From the NCBI GenBank assembly GCA_031270945.1, contig JAISWZ010000143.1:1-64000 (forward strand): a stretch of 64,000 nt of DNA, in the 5' to 3' direction. Below are positions 1-10,831 of this stretch, piece by piece. A model generated the notes under the pieces. The model saw only the letters and a list, made by a program, of their open reading frames with translations. It was not told where the DNA came from and ran no database searches. Origin of the DNA: Clostridiales bacterium. Its GTDB lineage: Bacteria > Bacillota > Clostridia > Lachnospirales > WQUN01. Within the stretch, counting starts at the first letter, position 1. Every line of letters begins with the position of its first letter. Position numbers and translations under genes: made by a program.

Positions 1-3000
1 GGCTTGGCTGACCGTAATTGTTGTTGTGCCCGCGTTCTTAATCGTTATCTGACCAGCGCCGCTAATCTCGGCTACGCTTGTATCTGACGAGGTGAAAGTA
101 AAATCAGTTAGTCCGGAAGCGCTGTCTGGTGTTGCAGTTACGACAAAAGGCACATCGCCGTATGTTTTTGATGTAGTTCCGCCAACGGTAATGCCCGTGA
201 CAGTTACATTTTGAGGCGTCTTATCGGTGATGGTGAAAACGCCTGGCGTAAACGTCAGGTTGTAATTGGCGCTTAGCGCAAGCGTTCCCTGGTTTATGGG
301 ATAGGTGCCTACGGCGTCACCTGCGACTCTGGCAAGCGCTCCTGTAAAGATGTCTCCGCTTACCAATGTTCCTGTGAATGTATAGGTCAAATCCGGATCA
401 TCAGATCCAATCTTTTTGGTCTTGTTTTCTGCCGTTACCGCAATCGCAACCTTCGCGACAGACAATGTTGTTGAGGCGGTAAATGCGGCATAGTCAGCAT
501 TTCCAGCTTGGCTGACCGTAATCGTTGTTGTGCCCGCGCTTTTAATCGTTATCTGCCCAGAGTCGCTAATCTCGGCTACGTTTGTATCTGACGAGGCGAA
601 AGTAAAATCAGTTAGTCCGGAAGCGGTGTCAGGTGTTGCAGTTACGACAAAAGGCGCGTCGCCGTATGTTTTTGATGTAGTTCCGCCAACAGCAATGCCC
701 GTGACAGTTATGTTTTGGGGCGTCTTCTCAGTGATGGTGAAGACGCCTGGCGTAAACGTCAGGCTGTAGTTGGAGCTTAACGCAAGCGTTCCCTGGTTTA
801 TGGCATAGGTGTCTACGGCGTCACCTGCGACTCTGGCAAGCGCTCCTGTAAAGATGTCTCCGCTTACCAATGTTCCGGTGAATGTATAGGTCAAAACCGG
901 ATCAGAGGAGCCGATCTTTTTGGTCTTGTTTTCTGCCGTTACCGCAATCGCAACCTTTGCGACAGACAATGTTGTTGAGGCGGTAAATGCGGCATAGTCA
1001 GCATTTCCGGCTTGGCTGACCGTAATTGTTGTTGTGCCCGCGCTTTTAATCGTTATCTGACCAGTGTTGCTAATTTCGGCTACGTTTGTATCTGACGAGA
1101 CATAAGTGAAGGAATTAAGCCCAGAAGCGCTGTCTGGTGTTGCAGTTACGCCAAAAGGCGCGTCGCCGTATGTTTTTGAAGTAGTTCCGTCAACAGTAAT
1201 GCCCGTGACAGTTATGTTTTGGGGCGTCTTATCCGTGATGGTGAAAACGCCCGGCGTAAACGTCAGGTTGTAGTTGGCGCTTAGCGCAAGCGTTCCCTGG
1301 TTTATGGCATAGGTGTTTACGGCTTCCCCTGCGACTCTGGCAAGCGCTCCTGTAAAGCTGTCAGGGCTAAATAAAGATCCTGACGTTACAGTATGCGTTA
1401 AACCGGGGTCGGACTCACCGACTTTCTTGGCATTGTCATCTGCTTTAACCGCTATATTTGCTTTGCTTATTGTGAGTGTAGCAGTTGCGGATCCGACATT
1501 GGGTGAATCTGCCTCAACGGTGACGCTATACGTTCCCGCATCCGTAGGAACTTGTGCAGACCCGTTGTATTTAACGGTATAAGCCGCATTAGGAGTAGCG
1601 GACACAGTTACGCCTTGCGCCGTTCCGTTATATGTCTTGGAGATATCGCTAATGACAAAGCTAACAGGGACGAGAAGGGAAACATCTACAGATACTGCGT
1701 CGCTTGTGACAGCCACGGTTCCGGTTTCTGTATGATACCCGGTTTTGCTCACAGTATAGGGATAAGAAGCGCCATTGTTGACCCTAAGCGTTGCAAGACC
1801 ACTCGCGTCTGTTGTCAGCGTTTTTCCGTCTATTTCAACGGTCGCACCAGAAATGGGAGTTGAGCCATTCTTGACTGTGATGTTGACGCGGCTTCGAGCC
1901 ATTTCCTTTTCCAAATCGAAGAAATTTACGTTGTACGTTAAAGTTGTGGCCTCTCCTGCTGATGTCTTGATGCCAGAAAGATTGACTGTGAAAATTTCGC
2001 CGTCTTTAATTGCGCCAAGAGAGGTTAAATCGGGGCGGAAAATGATAGCTTTTCTCATGCCGTAACCGTCGTTGTCTACTGACAGATGCTGGGAATCATT
2101 AGCCGGATAATTGCCATCTCCAAGCGTGGGCGTAGATGAATTAAAAGTCCAAGTTTTGCCATCGCTCGCTCTCGTCAAGACAAGATTAATGGATTCGCGC
2201 GTTGGGACGCTGTACGCATCGCCAAGATTGATAGACCAGGGAGGCTCCGCTGTGGCATTTATGTTGTTCGATGCAGTGAAATACTGTATTGGGAAATCGC
2301 CAGAGCTTGGCCATGCTATGTATGTATCTGCGTCGCCGGCGCCTTCTGTGTCTAACGTATGCATGCTGATGCGAGGTAAGTTGGTTGCATATTTCGCATA
2401 GCCTATGCCATAATTTTTGCCGCCAGGCTTAAGCAGCCAACGTCTGTGACCGGCAACTGCGATATTGCTAGCGCCTGGATCTCTCACGAATCCTAGTATG
2501 GAAGCTGAGATGTTTGAAATGCCAGAATAAAGATTTGCTTGGTTGCATCCGATATATGCCAAGTCAAAAAAGTTTTGGGAAAAACCGCCTAGATCAGTTG
2601 GTCCATGAGTAAGTTGATTTGTTACTGCCAAGTATACGGCGGCGTGTTGCGAATAATTATTCAGTTCAGCTTTGAAATTTAGATTCTCATAGGAAAGCCC
2701 TGCTACGTATCTAACCATTTTAAAAGCGTTAAGTGCGTCAGCGACATCATCGGCATTTAACGTTCCTGCAGAATGTGGGCTTGTAAAGATTGGGTCTACA
2801 GCATAGCGTGTGACAATCGAAGAATCAAACCCCGAATGAGGCAACGCTTTAGCCATTGCCACAATGGAATCGAGGGTTCTGGTTCTGTCAATCGTTATAG
2901 CGGTGCTTGCCAGCGCCATTATGGAAACAGCTTGCTTTATTGGCGCCTCGCCCGTAGGTGATTCTTCAGCGAATATTTGGACGGAGGAAATGCTCAGCAC

Positions 3001-3054
3001 CATAACGGCAACTAGAAACGTTGATAACAGCCTCTTGATTTTGGTTTTGATCAT
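1..3054 (-). CDS. Surface protein, 3' part cut by left window edge: signal peptide, CAP/SCP-like domain, MBG-like repeats (paralog of 3786..8534)
   Basis: Open frame on minus strand starting at CAT 3052-3054 (MIKTKIKRLLSTFLV...), absent from ORF track because no stop lies in the window; near-identical start context and protein to the 8534 gene; GHRRWLLKPGG CAP motif; 504-bp internal repeats. Confidence 0.85.
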   Translation of the reverse strand, partial: MIKTKIKRLLSTFLVAVMVLSISSVQIFAEESPTGEAPIKQAVSIMALASTAITIDRTRTLDSIVAMAKALPHSGFDSSIVTRYAVDPIFTSPHSAGTLNADDVADALNAFKMVRYVAGLSYENLNFKAELNNYSQHAAVYLAVTNQLTHGPTDLGGFSQNFFDLAYIGCNQANLYSGISNISASILGFVRDPGASNIAVAGHRRWLLKPGGKNYGIGYAKYATNLPRISMHTLDTEGAGDADTYIAWPSSGDFPIQYFTASNNINATAEPPWSINLGDAYSVPTRESINLVLTRASDGKTWTFNSSTPTLGDGNYPANDSQHLSVDNDGYGMRKAIIFRPDLTSLGAIKDGEIFTVNLSGIKTSAGEATTLTYNVNFFDLEKEMARSRVNITVKNGSTPISGATVEIDGKTLTTDASGLATLRVNNGASYPYTVSKTGYHTETGTVAVTSDAVSVDVSLLVPVSFVISDISKTYNGTAQGVTVSATPNAAYTVKYNGSAQVPTDAGTYSVTVEADSPNVGSATATLTISKANIAVKADDNAKKVGESDPGLTHTVTSGSLFSPDSFTGALARVAGEAVNTYAINQGTLALSANYNLTFTPGVFTITDKTPQNITVTGITVDGTTSKTYGDAPFGVTATPDSASGLNSFTYVSSDTNVAEISNTGQITIKSAGTTTITVSQAGNADYAAFTASTTLSVAKVAIAVTAENKTKKIGSSDPVLTYTFTGTLVSGDIFTGALARVAGDAVDTYAINQGTLALSSNYSLTFTPGVFTITEKTPQNITVTGIAVGGTTSKTYGDAPFVVTATPDTASGLTDFTFASSDTNVAEISDSGQITIKSAGTTTITVSQAGNADYAAFTASTTLSVAKVAIAVTAENKTKKIGSDDPDLTYTFTGTLVSGDIFTGALARVAGDAVGTYPINQGTLALSANYNLTFTPGVFTITDKTPQNVTVTGITVGGTTSKTYGDVPFVVTATPDSASGLTDFTFTSSDTSVAEISGAGQITIKNAGTTTITVSQA

Positions 3055-3238
3055 GCTAACGGCTCCTTGATGATTGTATTTTGTTCTGCGCATGAAGATA
3101 AGGATTTGTGCTGACGAGCGCTTGTCAGCTGATTACCATCGCCCGTCTTTGAAGCTAGCCAGATCGGTCAAAAATGCGCGGCATGCTGGGATTGAGAAGT
3201 TTTATATCGACAAACCATCATTTCCTGAACAAGCGTTA

Positions 3239-3340
3239 AGAGCATATCCCAAAATTAATTTTATGGCGTAGCAAAAGTCACGCGTTAAAGCATCGCGATG
3301 ACTTTTGCTGCGCCACTGCAGGAATTTTGGGATATGCTCT
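3239..3340. repeat. 102-bp palindromic dispersed element, inner-stem type A
   Basis: AGAGCATATCCCAAAATT...GCAAAAGTCACGCGTTAAAGCATCGCGATGACTTTTGC...AATTTTGGGATATGCTCT. Confidence 0.95.
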
Positions 3341-3745
3341 AGGTTGATGCTAAAAATCTCTATATGGTAACATTTATCACCCTCAGTCTATGGGTATGCC
3401 CAAAATTGTTTTATTTCAATAAAAGTCACGCCGCGATGAATTTTGCTTTCTAGTGAATGGATGCTCAAGTCCCAGTGCATATTGTCGATTTTTTTAGATA
3501 TGCACTCAAAGCCAGTCGGGCCGTTCCCCGGACGGCGGCTAAATTGGGAGGAAAACAGAGTAATGCAGCATGCTTGCTCGAAATATGACGTAAGCTATAT
3601 TTTAACATATCGGATTTTCAAATGCAAACGCCACGGAGCGAATTCTAAAAATCAATGCGTTTTATGAACGAAATGATATTGCGAAAAGTTATTTGTTCTT
3701 GCGAACAAGCGCCTGGGGTTGCCCAGCCCGAGTTTTGGCACAACA

Positions 3746-3779
3746 AAAGCCCTGGCAGGATACCCCGCCAGGGCTTTTG
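3746..3779 (-). terminator. Intrinsic terminator downstream of the CAP/MBG/SLH gene
   Basis: AAAAGCCCTGGC-AGGATACCCC-GCCAGGGCTTTT hairpin directly after the stop at 3786. Confidence 0.75.
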
Positions 3780-3785
3780 GGTCTA

Positions 3786-6700
3786 TCAGTCTGAGATAAG
3801 CTCCAAGTAGCTGCGCATCATCGAAACAACCTCAGCTCTTGTGGCTTTGCTTTTTGGATCGAAATCATTGCGGCCTTTTCCGTTTAGGACTTCAGCGGCA
3901 TACATAACGCTTACCGCTTGTCTAGCCCATGGGCTGATTTGAGCGGCATCCACGAATGCGCCGCTGCGCTTGCTTGGAAGATCAGCCTTGGAAAAGTTGG
4001 TGTAGTTGTAAAGGATGACCGCCATCTGCTCGCGTGAGATCTCGTCATTTGGCCCGAACAAGCCATTGCCGTATCCGGCTACGATCCCGTTTGAGGCCGC
4101 CCAGTTTACAGCGTCGGCATACCAGGAGCCGCTGGCGGCGTCTGTGAATGATGAGCTTCCTGATTGCGGCTTACCGCTGTAATTCCATAAAATAGTAACC
4201 ATCATGCTTCTGGTCATCGTAGCCTGCGGGCTGAACGATGAGGCTGATGTTCCAGAAACCAGGCCCTTTTGCTGAGCGTATTTCACGGCTTCATAGAACC
4301 AGTCGCTTTGGCGGACATCAGTGAACGGATTTGTCCATGCAGTAGCTTGGCCTTCTGATATCTTAAAGGTTGAGCTGACTGTAGTTCCGTCCGAGAACCT
4401 AACTTCCACTGTGTGCTGTCCGACGGGCAGGGTGTTGAGATAGTCAGCCAAGAAAGTGACAATAGTGCCTGAAGTGCCGCTTTCGGCCTTATAGTGCGTG
4501 TTTCTTGTGAGCGCTGTGCCAGCGATGCGCACATCACGGAACAGCGAAAATCCCTTGTTTATGGCAAGCACAAGCGGCGCACCAGAACCTTTGGCGAAGC
4601 TGTTCCCACCGGTGAAAGAGCTGCTTGGCGTTGCGGGCGGGGTATAGCTTCCGCCTCCGCCAGATCCAGAGCCAGAGTTTCCGCCGCCGGAATCGCCGCT
4701 GGAACTCGAATACACAAACCTGGCTTCAAGTGTTCTGTCTGCTGTTGCAACAAAAGTATAAGTTGCCGCAGCTCCTGTTATTCTTGCTCCGCCCTCATAC
4801 CAGCCATTAAAGACGTAGCTGGCGTTAGGCGCAGCGGTTAATGTGACAGTCTCTCCAGCAGAGTAAGTTCCACCGCCAGACACAGTGCCGCCTTCGCCAG
4901 CGGTTGCTGTGATGACATAGGGAGCGGTAAATCTGGCTTCAAGAGTTCTGTCTGATGTTGCTGTAAACGAATAAGTTTCGCCAGCTCCGCTGATCTTCGC
5001 TCCGTTTTCATACCAGCCATCAAAGGTGTAGTTCTCGTTTGGCTCAGCGGTTAAAACGACGTTGGCATTCTTGTTGTAAGTGCCTTGGCCGCTTACGGTT
5101 CCGCCTATAGCGGTAGCGATAATCTCATATTTGGTTGACGACGGCACGGTAACAGTAATCGGTGCCGTGTCAGCTGTCGTTTGATCGCTTGTCTTTGTTA
5201 CTGTTAGGATGATCGCAACATCAGTGTCGCTATCAACAGGCAGGACGTTTCCATCCAAGTCTACCGTAGGATTGCTGGCAGATTTTATGCTGACAGTAAA
5301 GCCAGGAGGGACAATGGGCAGTTCGAGCTGTGTCGCGTCCTGCAACAAAGACGGCAACCCTGTTATGGAGTCGGCTACGTCTTGAGCGGTTAAAACAGCA
5401 ACGATGTCAGCTGTTGCATGTATTGTTGTTGAAGTCAGGTTGTAGTTGCCCTTGTCGCTGCCGCGAAGAACGATTCCGCTGATGGTGACGTTCTTGCCCG
5501 TTCCTATCGCGTCATCGTCAAACTCAGCCGTCAAAGCACTGAAATCAATGCTGACATCATCGCCTGGTACAACTCCGATGAAAGAATAGCCGAAGTTTTT
5601 AACTGTAGCGCTTGTATCTCCGGCTTGATACTCTTTGTTGTAAACTGACAGGGCGGAACCTGTGGTTGACAGGGCGGATCCTGAAATGGTGATATCTTTC
5701 TTTTCTACGTCAAGAACTCCGGCCAGATAGTTAAAGTCGTAATTGTTGGAAACGCCGCCCGAAACAACAAGCGCATGGTTTCCTGCGTTTATCTTGCCCG
5801 AAGTAGTCAGCGCTGCGCTCGGAGCGGTTGGCAAATCGCTTTCATCTTCGCCGTAAACAAAGCCTGAATACGTTATTGTCCATTCCGGCAAGGGATCGCC
5901 GTAGGTTATGGATTTATCGTCTGCTGTCACGTCAAGCGGCGTCTTGCTTACCGTTAGTTGTTGAGTCCATTCAAAAGCCGCGTAATCAGCGTCTCCAGGT
6001 TCGGATACAGTAATGTTCGCAACTCCGCTGCCCTTAATGGTTATTTGCCCAGCAGAGCTTATTTCGGCAACATCAGGGTTGCTCGAATTAAATGAAAAGT
6101 TGTTTAACTGGGCAGTTGGATCAGGCGTGACAGTCAATGAGAACGGGGCGTTGCCATACGCTTTGTCCGCAAGGCCTGTGACTGTTATATTTTGAGGGGT
6201 TTTTGCAATGATGGTGAAAACGCCCGGCGTAAACGTAAGGCTGTAGTTGGCGCTTAGCGCAAGCGTTCCTTGGTTTATGGCGTAGGTGTCTACGGCTTCC
6301 CCTGCGACTCTGGCAAGCGCTCCTGTAAAGCTGTCACTGCCTATCAGTGTTCCTGTCTTTGTGTAGGTCAAAACCGGATCATCAGATCCGATCTTTTTGG
6401 TCTTGTTTTCTGCCGTTACCGCAATCGCAACCTTCGCGACAAACAATGTTGTTGAAGCGGTAAATGGGGCGTATTCGTCATTTCCGGCTTGGCTGACCGT
6501 AATTGTTGTTGTGCCCGCGTTCTTAATCGTTATCTGCCCAGCGCTGCTAATTTCGGCTACGTTTGTATCGGACGAGGCATAAGTGAAGGAATTAAGCCCG
6601 GAAACGCTGTCAGGTGTTGCAGTTACGACAAAAGGTGCATCGCCGTATGTTTTTGATGTAGTTCCGCCAACAGTAATGCCTGTTACTGTTATATTTTGAG

Positions 6701-8534
6701 GCGTCTTATCAGTGATGGTGAAAACGCCTGGCGCAAACGTCAGGTTGTAGTTGGCGCTTAGCGCAAGCGTTCCCTGGTTGATGGCATAGGTGTCTACGGT
6801 TTCCCCTGCGACTCTTGCGATTGCTCCTGTAAAGCTGTCTGTGCCAAATAATGATCCAGAGGTTATTGCATGCGTTAAAACGGGGTCGGAATCACCGACA
6901 TTCTTGGTTTTGCTGTCTGCCCTAACCGTTACATTTGCTTTGCTAATTGTGAGGGTAGAAGCAGCGGTTCCGGAATTAGGAGAATTTGCCTCAACCGTGA
7001 CGCTATACGTTCCTGCATTCGTAGGAACTTGTGCAGCCCCGTTGTACTTAACGGTATAAGCCGCATCAGGAGTTGCGGATACAGTTACGCCTTGCGCCGT
7101 TCCGTTATATGTCTTGGAGGTATTGCCAATGGTAAAGCTAATTATGGCGGGAAGGGACACAACTGTAGAAACTGTGTTGCTTGTGACAGCAACGTTTCCA
7201 GTCGTCGCGCTATAACCAGCTTTGGTAACGGTATAGCTATATGAACGGTTGTTGTTGACCCTAAGCGTTGCAAGCCCGTTAGCGTCTGTTGTCAGAGTTT
7301 GTCCGTCGATTGCAACAGTCGCATCCGGAATGGGAGTTGAGCCATTCTTGACTGTGAGGTTGACTCTGCTCCGACTCATTTCCTTGTCTAAATCAAAGAA
7401 ATTTACGCTATATGTTAAAGTTGTGCTTGAGCCGCCAGATGTCTTGATTCCAGAAAGACTGACTGTAAAAACATCGCCATCCCTAATTGCGCCGATGGAG
7501 GTGATATCAGGACGGAAAATGATAGCCTTTCCCATGCCGTAATTATCGTTGTCCACGGATAAATGCATGGAATCATTTGCTGGGTAATCAGCTTCTCTAA
7601 TCTGAGGCGTTAATTTGTTGAAAGTCCAAGTTTTGCCGTCACGCGTTCTCTTCAAGACTATATTAATATCATTGCGTACTGGGGCGCTGTACGCATCGCC
7701 AAGATTGATAGACCAAGGCGGCTTTGCTGTGGAATTTACGTCGGTTGATGCAGTAAAATACTGTATTGGAAAATCGCCAGAACTTGGCCAGGCTACGTAT
7801 GTATCTGCAACCGGAGGGATTAGGGGCCCATCAAACACATGCATGTTGATGTGAGGGGAGCTGGTAGAAGATCTCGCATAGCCAATGCCATAATTCGCGC
7901 CGCCAGGCTTAAGCAGCCAACGTCTGTGACCGACACGTTCGATATTGCTAGCGCCTGAGTCTTCCGCAAATTTGATTATTGAGTTTGATATGTTTGAAAG
8001 ACCCCAAAAAATATTTGCTTCTCTGCATCCTTTGTATGCCAATGTGAAAAATTCGGCGCTCATATTGCTTGGCTTAACTGGGGTATGAGTAAATTGATCT
8101 GTTGCAGCCAGCAATACCGCGCCATGTTGCGCTACATTATTCAGTTCATCTGTAAAAGCTATGTTTTCATATGGAAGTCCAGCTACATATCTAAGCATTT
8201 TTAAAGTCTTAAGTGCGTCTGCGATATCACTGGCAACCAAGGATCCTGCAGCATAGGGAGCTGTGAAGCTTGGCTGAGCAACATATGACGTAACTTTCGA
8301 AGAATTGAACCCTGAATGAGTCAACTCTTTAGCTTTTGCCACAATGGAATCGATGTTTCTGCTTCTATCCATTGTTATAATGGTGCTTGCCGTCGCCGCT
8401 ATGGAGGCCGCTTGTATTGCTGGAGACTCGCCTGCAGTCGCTTCTTCAGCGAATACTTGGACGGAAGAAATGCTTAGCACCATAACGATCACAAGAAACG
8501 TTGACAACAGCATCTTGATTTTGGTTTTGATCAT
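3786..8534 (-). CDS. Large secreted surface protein: signal peptide, CAP/SCP-like domain, MBG-type repeats, InlB B-type repeats, three C-terminal SLH domains
   Basis: 1582-aa ORF; FTHTP...GHRRWLLKPGG; repeated KTPQNITVTG..YGDAPF MBG units; GGTVSGQGTYNKNANVVLTAEPNENYTFDGWYENG repeats; FTDV..SDWFYEAVKYAQQKGLVSG SLH motifs. Confidence 0.9.
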   Translation of the reverse strand: MIKTKIKMLLSTFLVIVMVLSISSVQVFAEEATAGESPAIQAASIAATASTIITMDRSRNIDSIVAKAKELTHSGFNSSKVTSYVAQPSFTAPYAAGSLVASDIADALKTLKMLRYVAGLPYENIAFTDELNNVAQHGAVLLAATDQFTHTPVKPSNMSAEFFTLAYKGCREANIFWGLSNISNSIIKFAEDSGASNIERVGHRRWLLKPGGANYGIGYARSSTSSPHINMHVFDGPLIPPVADTYVAWPSSGDFPIQYFTASTDVNSTAKPPWSINLGDAYSAPVRNDINIVLKRTRDGKTWTFNKLTPQIREADYPANDSMHLSVDNDNYGMGKAIIFRPDITSIGAIRDGDVFTVSLSGIKTSGGSSTTLTYSVNFFDLDKEMSRSRVNLTVKNGSTPIPDATVAIDGQTLTTDANGLATLRVNNNRSYSYTVTKAGYSATTGNVAVTSNTVSTVVSLPAIISFTIGNTSKTYNGTAQGVTVSATPDAAYTVKYNGAAQVPTNAGTYSVTVEANSPNSGTAASTLTISKANVTVRADSKTKNVGDSDPVLTHAITSGSLFGTDSFTGAIARVAGETVDTYAINQGTLALSANYNLTFAPGVFTITDKTPQNITVTGITVGGTTSKTYGDAPFVVTATPDSVSGLNSFTYASSDTNVAEISSAGQITIKNAGTTTITVSQAGNDEYAPFTASTTLFVAKVAIAVTAENKTKKIGSDDPVLTYTKTGTLIGSDSFTGALARVAGEAVDTYAINQGTLALSANYSLTFTPGVFTIIAKTPQNITVTGLADKAYGNAPFSLTVTPDPTAQLNNFSFNSSNPDVAEISSAGQITIKGSGVANITVSEPGDADYAAFEWTQQLTVSKTPLDVTADDKSITYGDPLPEWTITYSGFVYGEDESDLPTAPSAALTTSGKINAGNHALVVSGGVSNNYDFNYLAGVLDVEKKDITISGSALSTTGSALSVYNKEYQAGDTSATVKNFGYSFIGVVPGDDVSIDFSALTAEFDDDAIGTGKNVTISGIVLRGSDKGNYNLTSTTIHATADIVAVLTAQDVADSITGLPSLLQDATQLELPIVPPGFTVSIKSASNPTVDLDGNVLPVDSDTDVAIILTVTKTSDQTTADTAPITVTVPSSTKYEIIATAIGGTVSGQGTYNKNANVVLTAEPNENYTFDGWYENGAKISGAGETYSFTATSDRTLEARFTAPYVITATAGEGGTVSGGGTYSAGETVTLTAAPNASYVFNGWYEGGARITGAAATYTFVATADRTLEARFVYSSSSGDSGGGNSGSGSGGGGSYTPPATPSSSFTGGNSFAKGSGAPLVLAINKGFSLFRDVRIAGTALTRNTHYKAESGTSGTIVTFLADYLNTLPVGQHTVEVRFSDGTTVSSTFKISEGQATAWTNPFTDVRQSDWFYEAVKYAQQKGLVSGTSASSFSPQATMTRSMMVTILWNYSGKPQSGSSSFTDAASGSWYADAVNWAASNGIVAGYGNGLFGPNDEISREQMAVILYNYTNFSKADLPSKRSGAFVDAAQISPWARQAVSVMYAAEVLNGKGRNDFDPKSKATRAEVVSMMRSYLELISD

Positions 8535-9178
8535 GCTAACTGCTCCTCGATGTTTGTATTTTGTTCTGAACGTGAAGAAAAGGCTTTATGCTTGAAAGCA
8601 AAGACATCCATTGCACTTGTGAGCGAAAACATCAGGAAAAAGCATGTGTTGTTTTCGCTTGTGAGCATCCGTCTGCATAAGCGACTTCAAAGGTCTAGCT
8701 TGCGAGCAGCCTTCGGCAATAGCGAATAGCATAGTTCGTACCGCTCGACAACAAAAGGGGATATTCACTTAAAAATAATCAAACTTTAACACTTGAGGGC
8801 TGGGAAATTTCACTCGTGGGCAACCACAGGCCCTAGTGAAACCGCAGTTTTTTTCGTGTGCTGTCTCCAGCGCAGTCAATGCGGCTTCTTAGTCCAATGC
8901 TGGCTAGGCATTCGTCTAAACTGAAAACGCGCCGTGACTTGGACTAGTGAAGAGAATATCCGCAATTTACCGGAGTCTTAAACGGGCGCTGAACAGACAC
9001 AAAAATATCTATATTTTAACATTTATCACCCTCAGTCTATACGATGTTTTTGAAGCACTGGACGCAATTGGAGTGGCCAATTTGTGATAGGATTAGAGCA
9101 TGCTCTCGAGTGAAAACATTTGTAAATAAGACTTTTGTTTTCATTAGTGAGCGAGCAACGAGTCGCGCGAAAAGAGTA

Positions 9179-9280
9179 AGAGCATATCCCAAAATTCCGA
9201 AATGGCGCCGGAAAAATCCTGGCGAATGCTTCAACGCCGGATTTTTCCGGTGCCTCGGATATAATTTTGGGATATGCTCT
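9179..9280. repeat. 102-bp palindromic dispersed element, inner-stem type B
   Basis: Same outer arms; inner CCGGAAAAATCCTGGCGAATGCTTCAACGCCGGATTTTTCCGG. Confidence 0.95.
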
Positions 9281-9542
9281 AAATCCTATTTTCGCTAACA
9301 CGGCGTCGCATGCCTATCGGAAGCTATCATGGCCAAATTTATTCTAACACATCGGATTTTCGAATGCAATACCCTCAGATCAAATTCTAAAATATTGATG
9401 CGGCATATGTATGAAATGAATTTCTATATACCATAAACTGGAGATTGAACTTTAAGCCATTCTCAAAGATAAAAGCGGGGAACTTTCGAAAAAGCAGACA
9501 TAATAAGCCCCGGCAGGATACCCCGCAGGGCTTTTGGGTCTA

Positions 9543-10003
9543 TCAGTCTGAGACAAGCTCCAAGTAGCTGCGCATCACCGAAACAACCTCAGCTCTTGTA
9601 GCTTTGCTTTTTGGATCGAAATCATTGCGGCCTTTTCCGTTTAGGACTTCAGCGGCATACATAACGCTTACGGCTTGCCTAGCCCATGGGCTGATCTGAG
9701 TGGCGTCCACGAATGCGCTCCTGCGCTTGCTTGGAAAATTGGAAAATTGGAGAATTGGTGTAGTTGTAAAGGATGACCGCCATCTGCTCGCGAGAGATCT
9801 CGTCATTCGGCCCGAACAAGCCATTGCCGTATCCGGCTACGATCCCGTTTGAGGCCGCCCAGTTTACAGCGTCGGCATACCATGAGCCGCTGGCTCCAAG
9901 CGTGGGCGTAGATGAATTGAAAGCCCACGTTTTGTTATAGCGTTCTCTCGTCAAAACAAGATAATATTTTCAAGCACTGGAGTGTCGTATAAATTGCCAA
10001 TGC
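9543..10003 (-). pseudogene. Collapsed third paralog: CAP-domain fragment fused to SLH domains, with frameshifts
   Basis: C-terminal SLH matches 3786 gene; frame change at GGAAAATTGGAAAATTGGAGAATTGG (9739-9765); upstream ..KTWAFNSSTPTLG fused to ASGSWYADAVNWAASNG; further stop/frameshift near 9960. Confidence 0.8.
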
Positions 10004-10831
10004 ATAACAAGAAGGCCAAGCCCCTCAGCTTGACCTTTTTGTTATTTATTGCTCATTATATAGAAGCGAAACGATTTCGCCCTGCGCAAGGCTGTACAGA
10101 AGCGCTTTGTCTTGGCTTTTAGCTATGGCATGCATCCAGGTTTCTGATGCAAGGTCTAGAAAGGAAGAAATCCTGCTAGCCAAACGTCGCTCATAGCCGA
10201 AAGCGCTAGACCCCGGCCAAAACTGCGCCTTTCCTGGAGCTAGGTCCTCTAAACTGATAACTGCTTTTAAAGCCGCATCCAAGGCCACGCAATGTCGTTT
10301 TTGAGCCCTGAAGTGCCGGTTTTGACTCGACACAAAAAGACAATTTCTTCCCCCGTAAAGTTACTTGACACTTTGCTAGACACTTTCCAAAACGGTGCGT
10401 CTAATCATTGAAATCTCAAGGAAAATGGGACATATGGCTAAATTAGGAATCCAAATCTCCAGTTTACCAATTACCATTTATATCATATTTCGCGTGATTT
10501 CGACGCTTGCATCGCAAATTGGCCCTAAATAAGACCCTGCATCGCGACGATAAAATATTTGACCGAAACAAGTAGCGGTTATTCATGATAACAGTGGCTA
10601 TTAAGAGATTATTTATTGAGCAATCATCGCTATCCTATATAATAAGCGCGATATCATCCGCAATTGATTATGAATTTTACAGCAAATCGATAATGCCGCA
10701 CCGAAAAAGCTCCAAACAATAAAAGTCCTTGGCTTTATAGCCAAAGACGCATGATACCTTGAGATATCAAAAATTAAACAAAAAAATAACGCAGTTGAGT
10801 CTGCGAAAACTTTGGACTGGAGGTGTTTTTG

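Noticed and set aside
530-8595. Plus-strand ORFs listed within the surface-protein genes
   Set aside because: Overlap strongly supported minus-strand coding with clear domains and signal peptides; they repeat only because the underlying gene repeats.
10046-10333. 95-aa minus-strand ORF (MSSQNRHFRAQKRHC...)
   Set aside because: No recognizable family, no clear RBS seen; cannot be distinguished from a chance ORF.
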